Assembly (NCBI GenBank): GCA_036262835.1
Contig: DATAID010000096.1
Coordinates: 1-15,455, forward strand
Source: RBG-16-66-20 sp036262835
GTDB lineage: Bacteria; Pseudomonadota; Gammaproteobacteria; Burkholderiales; SG8-39
DNA length: 15,455 bases
Direction of reading: 5' to 3'
In this document: one piece after another, positions 7,081-13,433 of the stretch
How positions within the stretch are numbered: position 1 is the first letter of the stretch
How the letters are laid out: every line of letters starts with the position of its first letter
Notes under the pieces: model-generated
Told to the model about the DNA's origin: nothing
What the model saw: only the letters and a program-made list of their open reading frames with translations
The model's database searches: none
Program-made: the position numbers and the translations under genes

Positions 7081-7413
7081 CTATTGCGCTGGCGTGACCA
7101 CCACGGCGGTGCCGTAGCACAGCACCTCGGTCAGCCCGGCCATCACCTCGGTCGCGTCGTAACGCACGCCGATGATGGCGTTGGCTTTCATCGACTGCGC
7201 GTGCTGGCGCATCTGGTCAAAGGTCTCGGCGCGCGCCTCTTCGCAAAGCTGCGTGTAGATGCTTATGTTCCCGCCAAAGAGCGACTGCAGGCCGCCGGCG
7301 ATGTTGCCGACGAGGGAGCGAGAGCGCACCGTTAGGCCGCGCACCACGCCGCAGTTCTTAGTGATCCTGTAGCCCGGAAGCTCATTTGACGTTGTGATCA
7401 TGGTGTTGTCCAT
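7081..7413 (-). CDS. YbjQ/UPF0145 family protein
   Basis: Small cytosolic protein of 110 residues, the standard length of the YbjQ family (often labelled heavy-metal-binding domain, though function is unproven). Recognisable family features are the start MITTSNELPGYRI, the G-x-VRG segment, the long middle helix with EARAETFDQMRQHA, and NAIIGVRYDATEV close to the C-terminal end. The ATG at 7413 has AAAAGG 7 nt upstream; a second in-frame ATG four codons later is possible. It lies 43 bp downstream of the low-GC gene run on the same strand and may share its transcript, but its own G+C is nearer the background. YbjQ genes are usually stand-alone, so context says little. Confidence 0.88.
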   Translation of the reverse strand: MDNTMITTSNELPGYRITKNCGVVRGLTVRSRSLVGNIAGGLQSLFGGNISIYTQLCEEARAETFDQMRQHAQSMKANAIIGVRYDATEVMAGLTEVLCYGTAVVVTPAQ

Positions 7414-7456
7414 ATGTGCGCCTTTTCGTCACTGATTATTGAAGGCCCTAACCAGT

Positions 7457-7948
7457 CTATTTGCACGGTTTCGTGTCAATCAGAGCATCGAAGACAATTT
7501 TTGCAACGTACGTGGATGATAGTTCCCGACCATAGAGACTCGATCCATATTTGAGACGTCCATCCACTAGGAGAATCGCATAGGACGCACCATCCCCAAC
7601 TTTGCCCTGACTGACGATCTGTTCTGCGTGCCTGTCACAGAATTTCTTTTCTCCAGACTTTGAGACAGCGTTAACCAGTACCGCATGACGAAATGCGTCC
7701 CACACAATGCGGGTACCCTTATCGAAGACTTGTTCACAAACCGGCGTGCCCATCCGATTGTCTTTGATACACGAGATCGAATCACGCTGAATGGGCTCAT
7801 AGTCCGCCCACGTCACTGGCTTGGCACCAGCGAGCCCAAACCCAAAGACGCTGTTATCTGCGGCATGGCTGATCGAAACGGATCCAAAGGTCACACTTAC
7901 TCCAATGAGGCATCCGATGACGATCCATCTCTTTGAACGAGGGTTCAT
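7457..7948 (-). CDS. Secreted protein of unknown function with four cysteines
   Basis: I do not recognise this 163-residue protein. It has a clear signal peptide (residues 1-29, cleavage near SHA-A) and a mature part with Cys60, Cys71, Cys104 and Cys162, which could form two disulfides in the periplasm. The C-terminal half (VGDGASYAILLVDGRLKYG) looks like a compact beta-rich fold. Its ATG overlaps the stop of the preceding gene as ATGA (7945-7948), so it is the third gene of a coupled three-gene run. Base composition is near 50% G+C, below the flanking genes, which suggests later acquisition. No catalytic motif is evident. Confidence 0.75.
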   Translation of the reverse strand: MNPRSKRWIVIGCLIGVSVTFGSVSISHAADNSVFGFGLAGAKPVTWADYEPIQRDSISCIKDNRMGTPVCEQVFDKGTRIVWDAFRHAVLVNAVSKSGEKKFCDRHAEQIVSQGKVGDGASYAILLVDGRLKYGSSLYGRELSSTYVAKIVFDALIDTKPCK

Positions 7949-8583
7949 TCTTGGCGAAGCGAGCGAGTCATGTAGTCGATGATCGGGAGGAGCATCGCTG
8001 CGTCGCGCTCCCGATAGGACAAAGTCACGGTAAACGAACGCGGACTTCTCCAGACCCGAAGTCCTCGAACTCTGGTTATGCCAGCACCACCAACCCCGGA
8101 ATGCTGATGTTCGTGGATAAGTACATGCAATCCATTAATGATCTGCATTTTCGATCCGTACCAGTTAAGCATGCGGACTCCCAGCGGCTTTAGCGGAATT
8201 TCGGCAGCTTTTCGAAGAGCGACATCGATCTCTGTCAGATCCGTAGGTGAAACCTGGCGCGCTTCAGCTTGTGTGAGCGTGTTGTCGGGATAAAAGCGAG
8301 AGTTAATCAGCGCCATCGTCTTGCCACCGTCGTCATAAAGATTTGCAGCAAAAGTGAGCGTCGACTCGGAAAGTCGAAACCCTTTCGCCTCAACAAACGT
8401 GTCGATTGTTGTTCGCTGATTCCCTGACAGAACCACCCAGTTCTTAGGAACCTCTATAGAAGCCCCGTTGCCCAAAGGGACGCGCGCAAAATTGGACCCG
8501 CTTAAGACTTGCGTGGCGACGATGCTGAGAAGCAGTCCCCCAAGAGCGCAAGAAATCCATTTCCTACGACCCGCGAGCATCAT
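7945..8583 (-). CDS. Membrane-anchored or exported protein of unknown function
   Basis: Unrecognised protein of 212 residues. An N-terminal hydrophobic segment (about residues 11-28, ISCALGGLLLSIVATQVL) is either a signal peptide or a membrane anchor. The mature part starts with FARVPLGNGASIEVPKNWVVL, a pattern seen at the front of several small periplasmic beta-sandwich proteins, and continues without cysteines. It overlaps both neighbours by 4 bp (ATGA at 8580-8583 and at 7945-7948). Coupling on both sides suggests the three products are made in fixed ratio and may act as one envelope complex, which is inference. G+C is low, about 38-50% in the lines I counted. Confidence 0.75.
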   Translation of the reverse strand: MMLAGRRKWISCALGGLLLSIVATQVLSGSNFARVPLGNGASIEVPKNWVVLSGNQRTTIDTFVEAKGFRLSESTLTFAANLYDDGGKTMALINSRFYPDNTLTQAEARQVSPTDLTEIDVALRKAAEIPLKPLGVRMLNWYGSKMQIINGLHVLIHEHQHSGVGGAGITRVRGLRVWRSPRSFTVTLSYRERDAAMLLPIIDYMTRSLRQE

Positions 8584-8855
8584 TGCGCCGCCGACTCCTT
8601 CTGCTTTTCGCCTCTAGAAAGAATCCAATAGGACACGAAGGCTACAAACGTTAAGGCGGTGTGTGTCTTGCTCGTGCTCCCGAGCGCGGTGAACAAAAGG
8701 ATGTTGCATATCCAGAGACCGGCGCAAGTTGCGATTGCCGGCCACTTCTTCATCGGACCTTTCAGAATGGCGTATCGAATGACGAGGGGAGGAGCAAGAC
8801 CAATTCCCCAAGTGATCAGGAAGCTTACTAGGATAGTTGCTATATCAAGCTGCAT
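8580..8855 (-). CDS. Small three-helix inner membrane protein of unknown function
   Basis: Protein of 91 residues, first gene of the low-GC run. Three hydrophobic segments are visible: about residues 4-24 (IATILVSFLITWGIGLAPP), 39-58 (PAIATCAGLWICNILLFTAL) and 65-80, with a basic, charged tail (SRGEKQKESAAQ). I chose the ATG at 8855 rather than the in-frame ATG at 8873 because GGGGGGA lies a few bases before it and because the longer version only adds MFPGGN. Function is unknown; conserved hypothetical proteins with this hydrophobic layout occur in proteobacteria. Confidence 0.72.
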   Translation of the reverse strand: MQLDIATILVSFLITWGIGLAPPLVIRYAILKGPMKKWPAIATCAGLWICNILLFTALGSTSKTHTALTFVAFVSYWILSRGEKQKESAAQ

Positions 8856-8871
8856 GTTTCCCCCCGGAAAC
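8856..8871 (-). promoter_or_regulatory. Hairpin holding the ribosome binding site, adjacent to the ATG
   Basis: On the message the 16 bases before the ATG at 8855 read GTTTCC-GGGG-GGAAAC, a perfect 6-bp stem with a four-base loop. The purine-rich ribosome binding site is the loop plus the 3' arm. When folded, the stem would end at the start codon and could limit initiation. The structure is seen in the sequence; a regulatory role is inferred. Confidence 0.45.
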
Positions 8872-8878
8872 AACCAGA

Positions 8879-8886
8879 TCAGCTGA
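8879..8886. repeat. 8-bp palindrome TCAGCTGA near the inferred transcription start
   Basis: TCAGCTGA is a perfect palindrome lying 7 bases downstream of a TATGAT box on the minus strand, so it would sit at the transcription start. It could be a small operator half, but an 8-bp palindrome can arise by chance. Confidence 0.25.
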
Positions 8887-8892
8887 GATCAA

Positions 8893-8898
8893 ATCATA
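8893..8898 (-). promoter_or_regulatory. Candidate -10 box (TATGAT) for the three-gene low-GC run
   Basis: The minus strand reads TATGAT, five of six matches to the sigma-70 consensus, about 37 bases before the ATG at 8855, which would give a leader of roughly 30 nt. No good -35 hexamer is found at 16-18 bp spacing (CAGCGG at 17), so an activator or an alternative promoter is possible. The rest of 8899-8999 holds only a weak CCTTA/TAAGG hairpin (8948-8962) and no gene I can support. Confidence 0.35.
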
Positions 8899-8999
8899 GA
8901 CCTCGCCGCTCATTGCCGCTGGCAGATGCTCGCAGCGGTCAGGCAATCCTTACAAGATAAGGTGCTCCTTCCAACGGTTTCCTGGATCTGGAGGACGTA

Positions 9000-9764
9000 C
9001 TACTGGCGGTTCGCCGGCTCCATGCCGTTCTGCCTGATCGCCGAGACCGTGCCCGAGGAGGTCAGGAACGCGATCAGCTTCCTGCCCGCCTCGGTTTCTT
9101 TCGAGCCGGCGACGATCGCGGCGGCGAACATCTGGATGAGCTGGACCTCCCTCGGGATTTCGCCCGCGTAGCTCAGGCCCTGGACGTGGATGAGCTCGCT
9201 CACCGGCTGAACGGCGAGCGCGGCCTCGCCTTTCACGACGAGGTCGGCCGACTGCGAGCCGCGCGGCATGACGCGGACCTTGATCTTGTCGGAGACCCCC
9301 AGCTTCGGGAACACCTCCTGCATGAGGAAGATCCCGCTCGTGCTCGCCGGCACCGCGACCAGGTTGGCGCCGATCAGCGCCTGCCTGAAGCCTTCGATCG
9401 TGCTCACATCGGGCTTCTTCGCGCCCGCCCTCACCGCGACGCCGATGGCGGCGGTGGCGAGGTCGGCGTCGGTTCCCGCGGCGATGCGGCCTTCCTTCAT
9501 GAGCTCGCTCAGTCCCTCGCGGGACATGATGACGACGTCGACCGCGACGCCGCGCGCAAGCTGCGCCGCGATCGTCTCCGGCCCCTTGCCCTGCGAGGCG
9601 CCCGAGAGCGTGGTCACCTTGAGGCCGGTGCCCTTCTCGAATTCAGGAAGGACCTGCCGGTAGGCGGTCGAAAAGCCGCCCGAGATCATCACTTTCAATT
9701 GCGCGGCTGCCGCCATCGGAAAGAGAAGAAGCAGGGAAAACAGAATTCCGGGAACGACGCCCAC
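9000..9764 (-). CDS. Orphan ModA-like (molybdate-type) periplasmic substrate-binding protein
   Basis: Protein of 254 residues with a signal peptide (1-21, cleavage near AAA-QL) and the fold pattern of the ModA/SBP_bac_11 group: LKVMISGGFSTAYRQVLPEF at the mature N-terminus, then VDVVIMSREGLSELM, and a C-terminal LIAFLTSSG region. Molybdate binding is only one option; many members of this branch have unknown ligands and the N-terminal Ser-x-Ser of true ModA is replaced by GGFSTA. No permease or ATPase partner is adjacent. The GTG start at 9764 comes 1 bp after the stop of the PEBP gene, with a GGAAAA stretch as a modest ribosome binding site, so expression is probably coupled to the upstream genes. 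It is the last gene of that operon. Confidence 0.82.
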   Translation of the reverse strand: MGVVPGILFSLLLLFPMAAAAQLKVMISGGFSTAYRQVLPEFEKGTGLKVTTLSGASQGKGPETIAAQLARGVAVDVVIMSREGLSELMKEGRIAAGTDADLATAAIGVAVRAGAKKPDVSTIEGFRQALIGANLVAVPASTSGIFLMQEVFPKLGVSDKIKVRVMPRGSQSADLVVKGEAALAVQPVSELIHVQGLSYAGEIPREVQLIQMFAAAIVAGSKETEAGRKLIAFLTSSGTVSAIRQNGMEPANRQ

Positions 9765-9765
9765 A

Positions 9766-10281
9766 CTATTTTTTCCGGCCGAATTTGCCGACGAGCTTCG
9801 CCTTCGCGATCGTGTTGCCGTTCACCATGTAGCCGGCGAGCGAGGCGGTGCCCCCGCTCGGGTCGAGCTTGTCGACCTTGAGCGCGTAGAGCGTGAAGAC
9901 GTAGCGGTGCGGCTTGTCGCCCACTGGCGGGCACGGGCCGCCCCAGCCGGGGCCGCCGAAGTCGGTGTTGACGTGCACCGCGCCCGCGGGAAGCCCCGAG
10001 CCGTCCGCCCTGCCCGCGTCCTTGGCGAGCTCGGTGACGCTCGCGGGAATGTTCAGCACCAGCCAGTGCCACCAGCCGGCGCCGCCGGTGGGCGCATCGG
10101 GATCGTGGCAAAGAAGCGCGAAGCTCTTCGTGCCCTCGGGCGCGCCCGACCACACGAGCGCGGGCGAGAGGTTCTGCCCGGTGCAGCCGAAGCTGTTGAA
10201 GACGTGCTCCATGCCGATCGTGCCTTCGCTGCGGAAATTCGGGCTTTTCAGGGTGAAAGCGCCCTTCCTTTTCTTCGCCAT
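9766..10281 (-). CDS. PEBP (phosphatidylethanolamine-binding protein) family, YbhB/YbcL type
   Basis: Single-domain protein of 171 residues, typical length for bacterial PEBP proteins. Both signature regions are clear: DPDAPTG (residues 60-66) leading into WWHWLVLNIP (70-79), and FGGPGWGGPCPPVGDKPHRY (108-127), which together build the anion-binding pocket with D60, H72 and H125. There is no signal peptide, so it should be cytosolic, unlike some periplasmic relatives. The ATG at 10281 has AAGGAG 8 nt upstream and follows the cyclase stop by 10 bp. Family members inhibit kinases in eukaryotes; the bacterial role is mostly unknown. Sitting between a nucleotide cyclase and a binding protein, it could act in a signalling operon, which is inference. 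Confidence 0.92.
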   Translation of the reverse strand: MAKKRKGAFTLKSPNFRSEGTIGMEHVFNSFGCTGQNLSPALVWSGAPEGTKSFALLCHDPDAPTGGAGWWHWLVLNIPASVTELAKDAGRADGSGLPAGAVHVNTDFGGPGWGGPCPPVGDKPHRYVFTLYALKVDKLDPSGGTASLAGYMVNGNTIAKAKLVGKFGRKK

Positions 10282-10291
10282 GGTTCTCTCC

Positions 10292-11836
10292 TTAGTTGTC
10301 CGGCAGCGTGAAGAGCTCGTGCTCGACGGTCACGCCCTTCAGCCGGTGCTTGCCCACCGAGACGAGCTTCCCGGTATAGGCGGCGGCGAAGGCGCCCGAG
10401 GCGAGCACGAGCTTGCCGAGGTCCTTGGTCATGGATTCGACGCGCGCCGCCTCGTTCGCGGCGGGCCCGATGACGGTGAACTCCAGCCGCTGCGGAATCC
10501 CGATGTTGCCGTAGGTGACGCTGCCCAGGTGCAGCCCGATGCCGAACTTGAGCGGCGGGGCTTCCGGGTGTTGCTGGTTGACCGCGCGCACGCGCTCGAG
10601 GGCGAGCCGCGCCGCGGCGATCGCCTTCTCGCACGCCTGCGCGGTGCCGCCCGCGGTCGGAAAGATGGCGAGCGCCGCATCGCCGATGTAGCGCAGCACC
10701 TCGCCGCCGCTGTCGATCACCGAGCCCGCCATGCAGTAGAGGAACCGGTTGAGGTGCTGCAGGTAGGCCTCGCGCCCCATGCGCTCGGAGTTGGGCGTGG
10801 AGTCGCGCAGGTCGCAGAACCAGATGACCGCGTCGATGTGCTCGCCGTCGCCCAGCTTGACGAGGCCTTCGAGCACGCGGCTGCCGGTGTTGTGGCCGAG
10901 GTAAGTCTCGAGGAGCCCCGAGGCAACGCGTCGCTGCGCGTGCACCTCGAAAAGGCGCGCGAGCATGGGCATCACCTCGTAGATCTGGCCGAGCTGCGCG
11001 GCGCTGAAGCCACCCTTCGCGAACGAGGTCATCGACATCACGTTGATCTGGCCGTCCGAGAAGCGGAACGGCATCGCGACGTAATCAGTGGCGCCTTCCT
11101 TGTGCAGGTCGCGCACCACGGGGAAGTCGAGCTTGGCGCCCGCCTCCTCGATCCGGCGCCGCACGCCGCCCGCGCCGCGGATGATCTGGGCGAACGGGCT
11201 GTCGGCGAAGCGCGGCGTGGTGAGGATGTCGTGCGGCTCGTGCACGACGCGGATACCGGGCGTGTCGGCGCGCCACACCAGCACGGTCGCGAAGATCTGC
11301 GGGTGCAGCGTCGGCATGATGACCGTGCTGCGCTCGACCGGGTAGCCGGCGCCGCGCAGGAAAAGCAGGAACTGCTCGGCCAGCTCCGCGCTCGAGCCCG
11401 CCTTCCACGCGTCCTTGAGCAACCAGGCTGCCAGCGGATTGCCGTGCGCGCCGGGCGCCGCGGCAAGGAACGGCACCTCGTCGTCGCCCTCGTAGAGCGC
11501 CGAGACCTTGCCGCGATAGAACGAGAGGTGTCCGCGGATTCTCTCGGCCTCCGGGAACGGCTCCTCGTAGGCCCAGGCGATGTTCTCGACCGTCTTGCCG
11601 TTCGCCTCGAGCGACCAGTAGCTCGCATTCCCCTTGAACGGGCAGTGCGTGTGATGGTCGGTCTTGCGCAGCAGATCCATGCGCACGTCCTCGGCCGGGA
11701 TGTAGTACGCCGGCGGCAGCCGCGTCTCGCGCAGGATGAGCGCGCGCGTCGAATCGGCGAGCCAGGCGCCGTCGAACTCGATCCGCACGCGCTTCGCGCA
11801 CGGCTCGTAGCTTAGCGTATAGCCCTCTTCAGCCAT
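10292..11836 (-). CDS. DUF427 domain fused to class III adenylate/guanylate cyclase
   Basis: Soluble 514-residue protein in three parts. Residues about 10-115 are a DUF427 domain, shown by HCPFKGNASYWSL, IAWAYEEPFPEAERI and GHLSFYRGKV. Residues about 135-300 match the N-terminal sensor-like region found before many proteobacterial cyclases (TLHPQIFATVLVWR, then KEGATDYVAMPF). Residues about 335-514 are the class III catalytic domain, with metal aspartates D342 (WFCDLRDST) and D386 (YIGDAALAIFP), the GNIGIPQRLEFTVIGPAAN stretch, and transition-state residues N461 and R465. The residue four before D386, often a substrate-selecting Lys, is Arg382, so ATP versus GTP preference is open. The ATG at 11836 overlaps the Sir2 stop by 8 bp. 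The DUF427 fusion is unusual as far as I know, and I see no frameshift or stop at the junction. Confidence 0.9.
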   Translation of the reverse strand: MAEEGYTLSYEPCAKRVRIEFDGAWLADSTRALILRETRLPPAYYIPAEDVRMDLLRKTDHHTHCPFKGNASYWSLEANGKTVENIAWAYEEPFPEAERIRGHLSFYRGKVSALYEGDDEVPFLAAAPGAHGNPLAAWLLKDAWKAGSSAELAEQFLLFLRGAGYPVERSTVIMPTLHPQIFATVLVWRADTPGIRVVHEPHDILTTPRFADSPFAQIIRGAGGVRRRIEEAGAKLDFPVVRDLHKEGATDYVAMPFRFSDGQINVMSMTSFAKGGFSAAQLGQIYEVMPMLARLFEVHAQRRVASGLLETYLGHNTGSRVLEGLVKLGDGEHIDAVIWFCDLRDSTPNSERMGREAYLQHLNRFLYCMAGSVIDSGGEVLRYIGDAALAIFPTAGGTAQACEKAIAAARLALERVRAVNQQHPEAPPLKFGIGLHLGSVTYGNIGIPQRLEFTVIGPAANEAARVESMTKDLGKLVLASGAFAAAYTGKLVSVGKHRLKGVTVEHELFTLPDN

Positions 11837-12590
11837 GACCCGGCGCCGCGCAAAGCGGCGGCAGCACCTTGCTGATCGATTCGTTGAAAACCGCGTCGGC
11901 GATGTCGTCGAACGGCGTAGGCTCGGCGTTGACGATCACGATCCGCGCGCCTGCCTGCTTGGCCATCGGCACCGCGCCCGCGACCGGATAGACCTGCAGG
12001 CTCGTGCCGACCGCAATCAGGACATCGGCCTCGGCCGCCGAGCGCAGCGCGCGGTCGATCACCTCCGGAACGAGGTTCTGACCGAAGGAAATCGTCGCGC
12101 TCTTGAGAATGCCGCCGCAGTCGCGACACGGCGGATCGGCCTCGCCCGCGCGCACCCGGTCGAGCGCCTTCTGCATCGGCGCGGTCATGCCGCACTCCAT
12201 GCACACCACCTTGCGCATCGTGCCGTGCACTTCAATCACCTTATCGGCTGAGTTGCCCGCCTGCTGGTGCAGCTCGTCGATGTTCTGCGTGATGAGCGCA
12301 TGCAGCTTGCCGCGCTTCTCCAGCTCGACGAGCGCGTGGTGGCCGGCGTTCGGCTTCGCGCTCCAGGCGGTATGGTCCATGCGCGCCTTCCACGAGGCCT
12401 TGCGCACCTCGGGATCCGCCATGTAGTAGTGGATGTTGGAGAGCTTCTCCGCCATCGGGTTTTTGGTCCAGACGCCCTGCGGCCCGCGGAAGTCCGGGAT
12501 GCCCGAGTCGGTGGAGATGCCCGCGCCGGTCAGCGCGACGACGCGTTTTGCCTGATCGACCCAGCGACGGACCTGATCCATGCTCGCCAT
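11829..12590 (-). CDS. Sir2-family NAD-dependent protein deacylase
   Basis: Cytosolic sirtuin of 253 residues that removes acyl groups from lysines using NAD. Motifs in order: GAGISTDSGIPDFRG (residues 22-36) for NAD binding, TQNIDELHQQAG (101-112), catalytic His122 in VHGT, a zinc site C130-x2-C133 and C155-x2-C158, and GTSLQVYP (195-202). The Ala-x-Arg-x-x-Tyr pair that marks desuccinylases is not obvious, so classic deacetylation is more likely. I chose the ATG at 12590 because the catalytic fold starts right after it; an ATG three codons in (12581) and one further upstream (12653) are possible. No strong ribosome binding site is seen. It leads a run with the cyclase, PEBP and binding-protein genes, possible evidence for NAD- or acetylation-linked signalling. 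Confidence 0.93.
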   Translation of the reverse strand: MASMDQVRRWVDQAKRVVALTGAGISTDSGIPDFRGPQGVWTKNPMAEKLSNIHYYMADPEVRKASWKARMDHTAWSAKPNAGHHALVELEKRGKLHALITQNIDELHQQAGNSADKVIEVHGTMRKVVCMECGMTAPMQKALDRVRAGEADPPCRDCGGILKSATISFGQNLVPEVIDRALRSAAEADVLIAVGTSLQVYPVAGAVPMAKQAGARIVIVNAEPTPFDDIADAVFNESISKVLPPLCAAPGHG

Positions 12591-12723
12591 GCGCAATGAT
12601 AGCCTCGGCATGCAGCTCGGATTCATCCCTGACCGCGTGGCTGCCGATGGCAATGCCTTCCTGCTCCTCGCGCCCGGCCCCGCGATCGGCTTGCTGGCCC
12701 TGCGACCCCTGCTGAAACCCTAG
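12589..12723 (+). CDS. Possible 44-residue small ORF divergent from the Sir2 gene
   Basis: A plus-strand frame from the ATG at 12589 to a TAG at 12721-12723 encodes 44 residues (core MQLGFIPDRVAADGNAF, then a Leu/Ala/Pro-rich stretch). It fills the gap between the Sir2 and dehydrogenase genes, has mostly G or C at third positions and shares the CATG of the Sir2 start. There is no ribosome binding site and I know no homologue, so it may be chance or a gene remnant. If it is not a gene, the 12591-12719 gap holds nothing else I can name. Confidence 0.2.
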   Translation: MRNDSLGMQLGFIPDRVAADGNAFLLLAPGPAIGLLALRPLLKP

Positions 12724-13430
12724 AGGATCGACAGCCCGCCGTCGACGGCGAGAACCGCGCCGGTGACGAAGCTCGCCTCCTCCGAGGCGAGCCAAAGGAT
12801 CGGCCAGGCGATCTCCTCCGGCGAGGCCCACCGGGCGAGGAGCGAGTTGTCGCTCCGGGCGTTCTTTTTCTCGCCTCGCTTGCGATGAAAGTCGGTGTAG
12901 GTCGAGCCGGGGCAGACCGCGTTGGCGCGAATGCCGTGCGCCGCCTCCTCGTGAGCGACCGTGCGCGCAAGCGCGATGAGCCCTGCCTTGGTCGCGTCGT
13001 AGATGGCCATCCCCTTGCGGCCCTTGAGCGCGTAGCAGGAGGACACATTGACGATGGCGCCCTTTCCGGATTTCCTCAGCGCCGGCATCGCCGCGCGGCA
13101 GAACGCGGCCGCGCCGACGAGATTGACCTGAAGGACGTTGTGCCACTCCTCGGGCGTCGCTGCTGCGACGGCGGAGTAATTCCGTTCCGCCGCGTTGTTG
13201 ACGAGAATGTCGAGCCGGCCGAACGTCCTTATTGCCAGTGCGACGGCCGCGCCCGCTACCGCCGGGTCGGCGACGTCACCTACGCAGAGGGGAGCTTTTG
13301 ATTTGAATTTCGCACGGTCGACCAGCACGACCCTCGCGCCCTCGTCCGAAAACACCCGCGCCGTGGCCGCCCCGATTCCGGCGCCGCCGCCGGTGATGAG
13401 CGCAACCTTACCCTTCAGCCGATTGGCCAC
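12720..13430 (-). CDS. Short-chain dehydrogenase/reductase (classical SDR)
   Basis: NAD(P)-dependent oxidoreductase, 236 residues. The cofactor motif is TGGGAGIG (residues 13-20), followed by an Asp38 at the end of the second strand (VLVDR) that favours NAD(H). NNAA lies at 78-81 and the catalytic residues are Ser131, Tyr144 and Lys148 (YDATK). The C-terminal WLASEEASFVTGAVLAVDGG is typical. The start is a GTG, 3 bp after the Bug-protein stop, and ANRLKGKVALITGG fits the usual N-terminus, so the gene is translated with the two upstream genes. A likely role is oxidising an alcohol or dihydrodiol in the same pathway, which is inference; SDR substrates cannot be read from sequence. Confidence 0.92.
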   Translation of the reverse strand: MANRLKGKVALITGGGAGIGAATARVFSDEGARVVLVDRAKFKSKAPLCVGDVADPAVAGAAVALAIRTFGRLDILVNNAAERNYSAVAAATPEEWHNVLQVNLVGAAAFCRAAMPALRKSGKGAIVNVSSCYALKGRKGMAIYDATKAGLIALARTVAHEEAAHGIRANAVCPGSTYTDFHRKRGEKKNARSDNSLLARWASPEEIAWPILWLASEEASFVTGAVLAVDGGLSIL

Positions 13431-13433
13431 CCG

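Noticed and set aside
6914..7117. Plus-strand frame after the ligase ending in VPEEIAALKKACGPTS, which looks protein-like
   Set aside because: It overlaps the ligase 3' end in another frame, has no start signal of its own, and I could link it to no family. A decayed gene end is possible but not supportable.
8911..8940. GCCGCT/AGCGGT arms as an attachment site or island boundary repeat
   Set aside because: The arms are short, the loop is 13 nt, and no matching copy is seen at the other end of the low-GC block.
8948..8962. CCTTA-CAAGA-TAAGG hairpin as terminator of the ModA-like gene
   Set aside because: The stem is only 5 bp, AT-containing and without a following U-run on either strand, so it is too weak to call.
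9914..11815. 633-residue plus-strand open frame opposite the PEBP and cyclase genes
   Set aside because: Low-complexity Arg/Ala/His-rich translation with no domain; the minus strand carries complete motifs in the same region.
12241..13146. 301-residue minus-strand frame overlapping Sir2 and the dehydrogenase
   Set aside because: It is out of frame with both genes and Arg-rich; the two real genes have complete motif sets.
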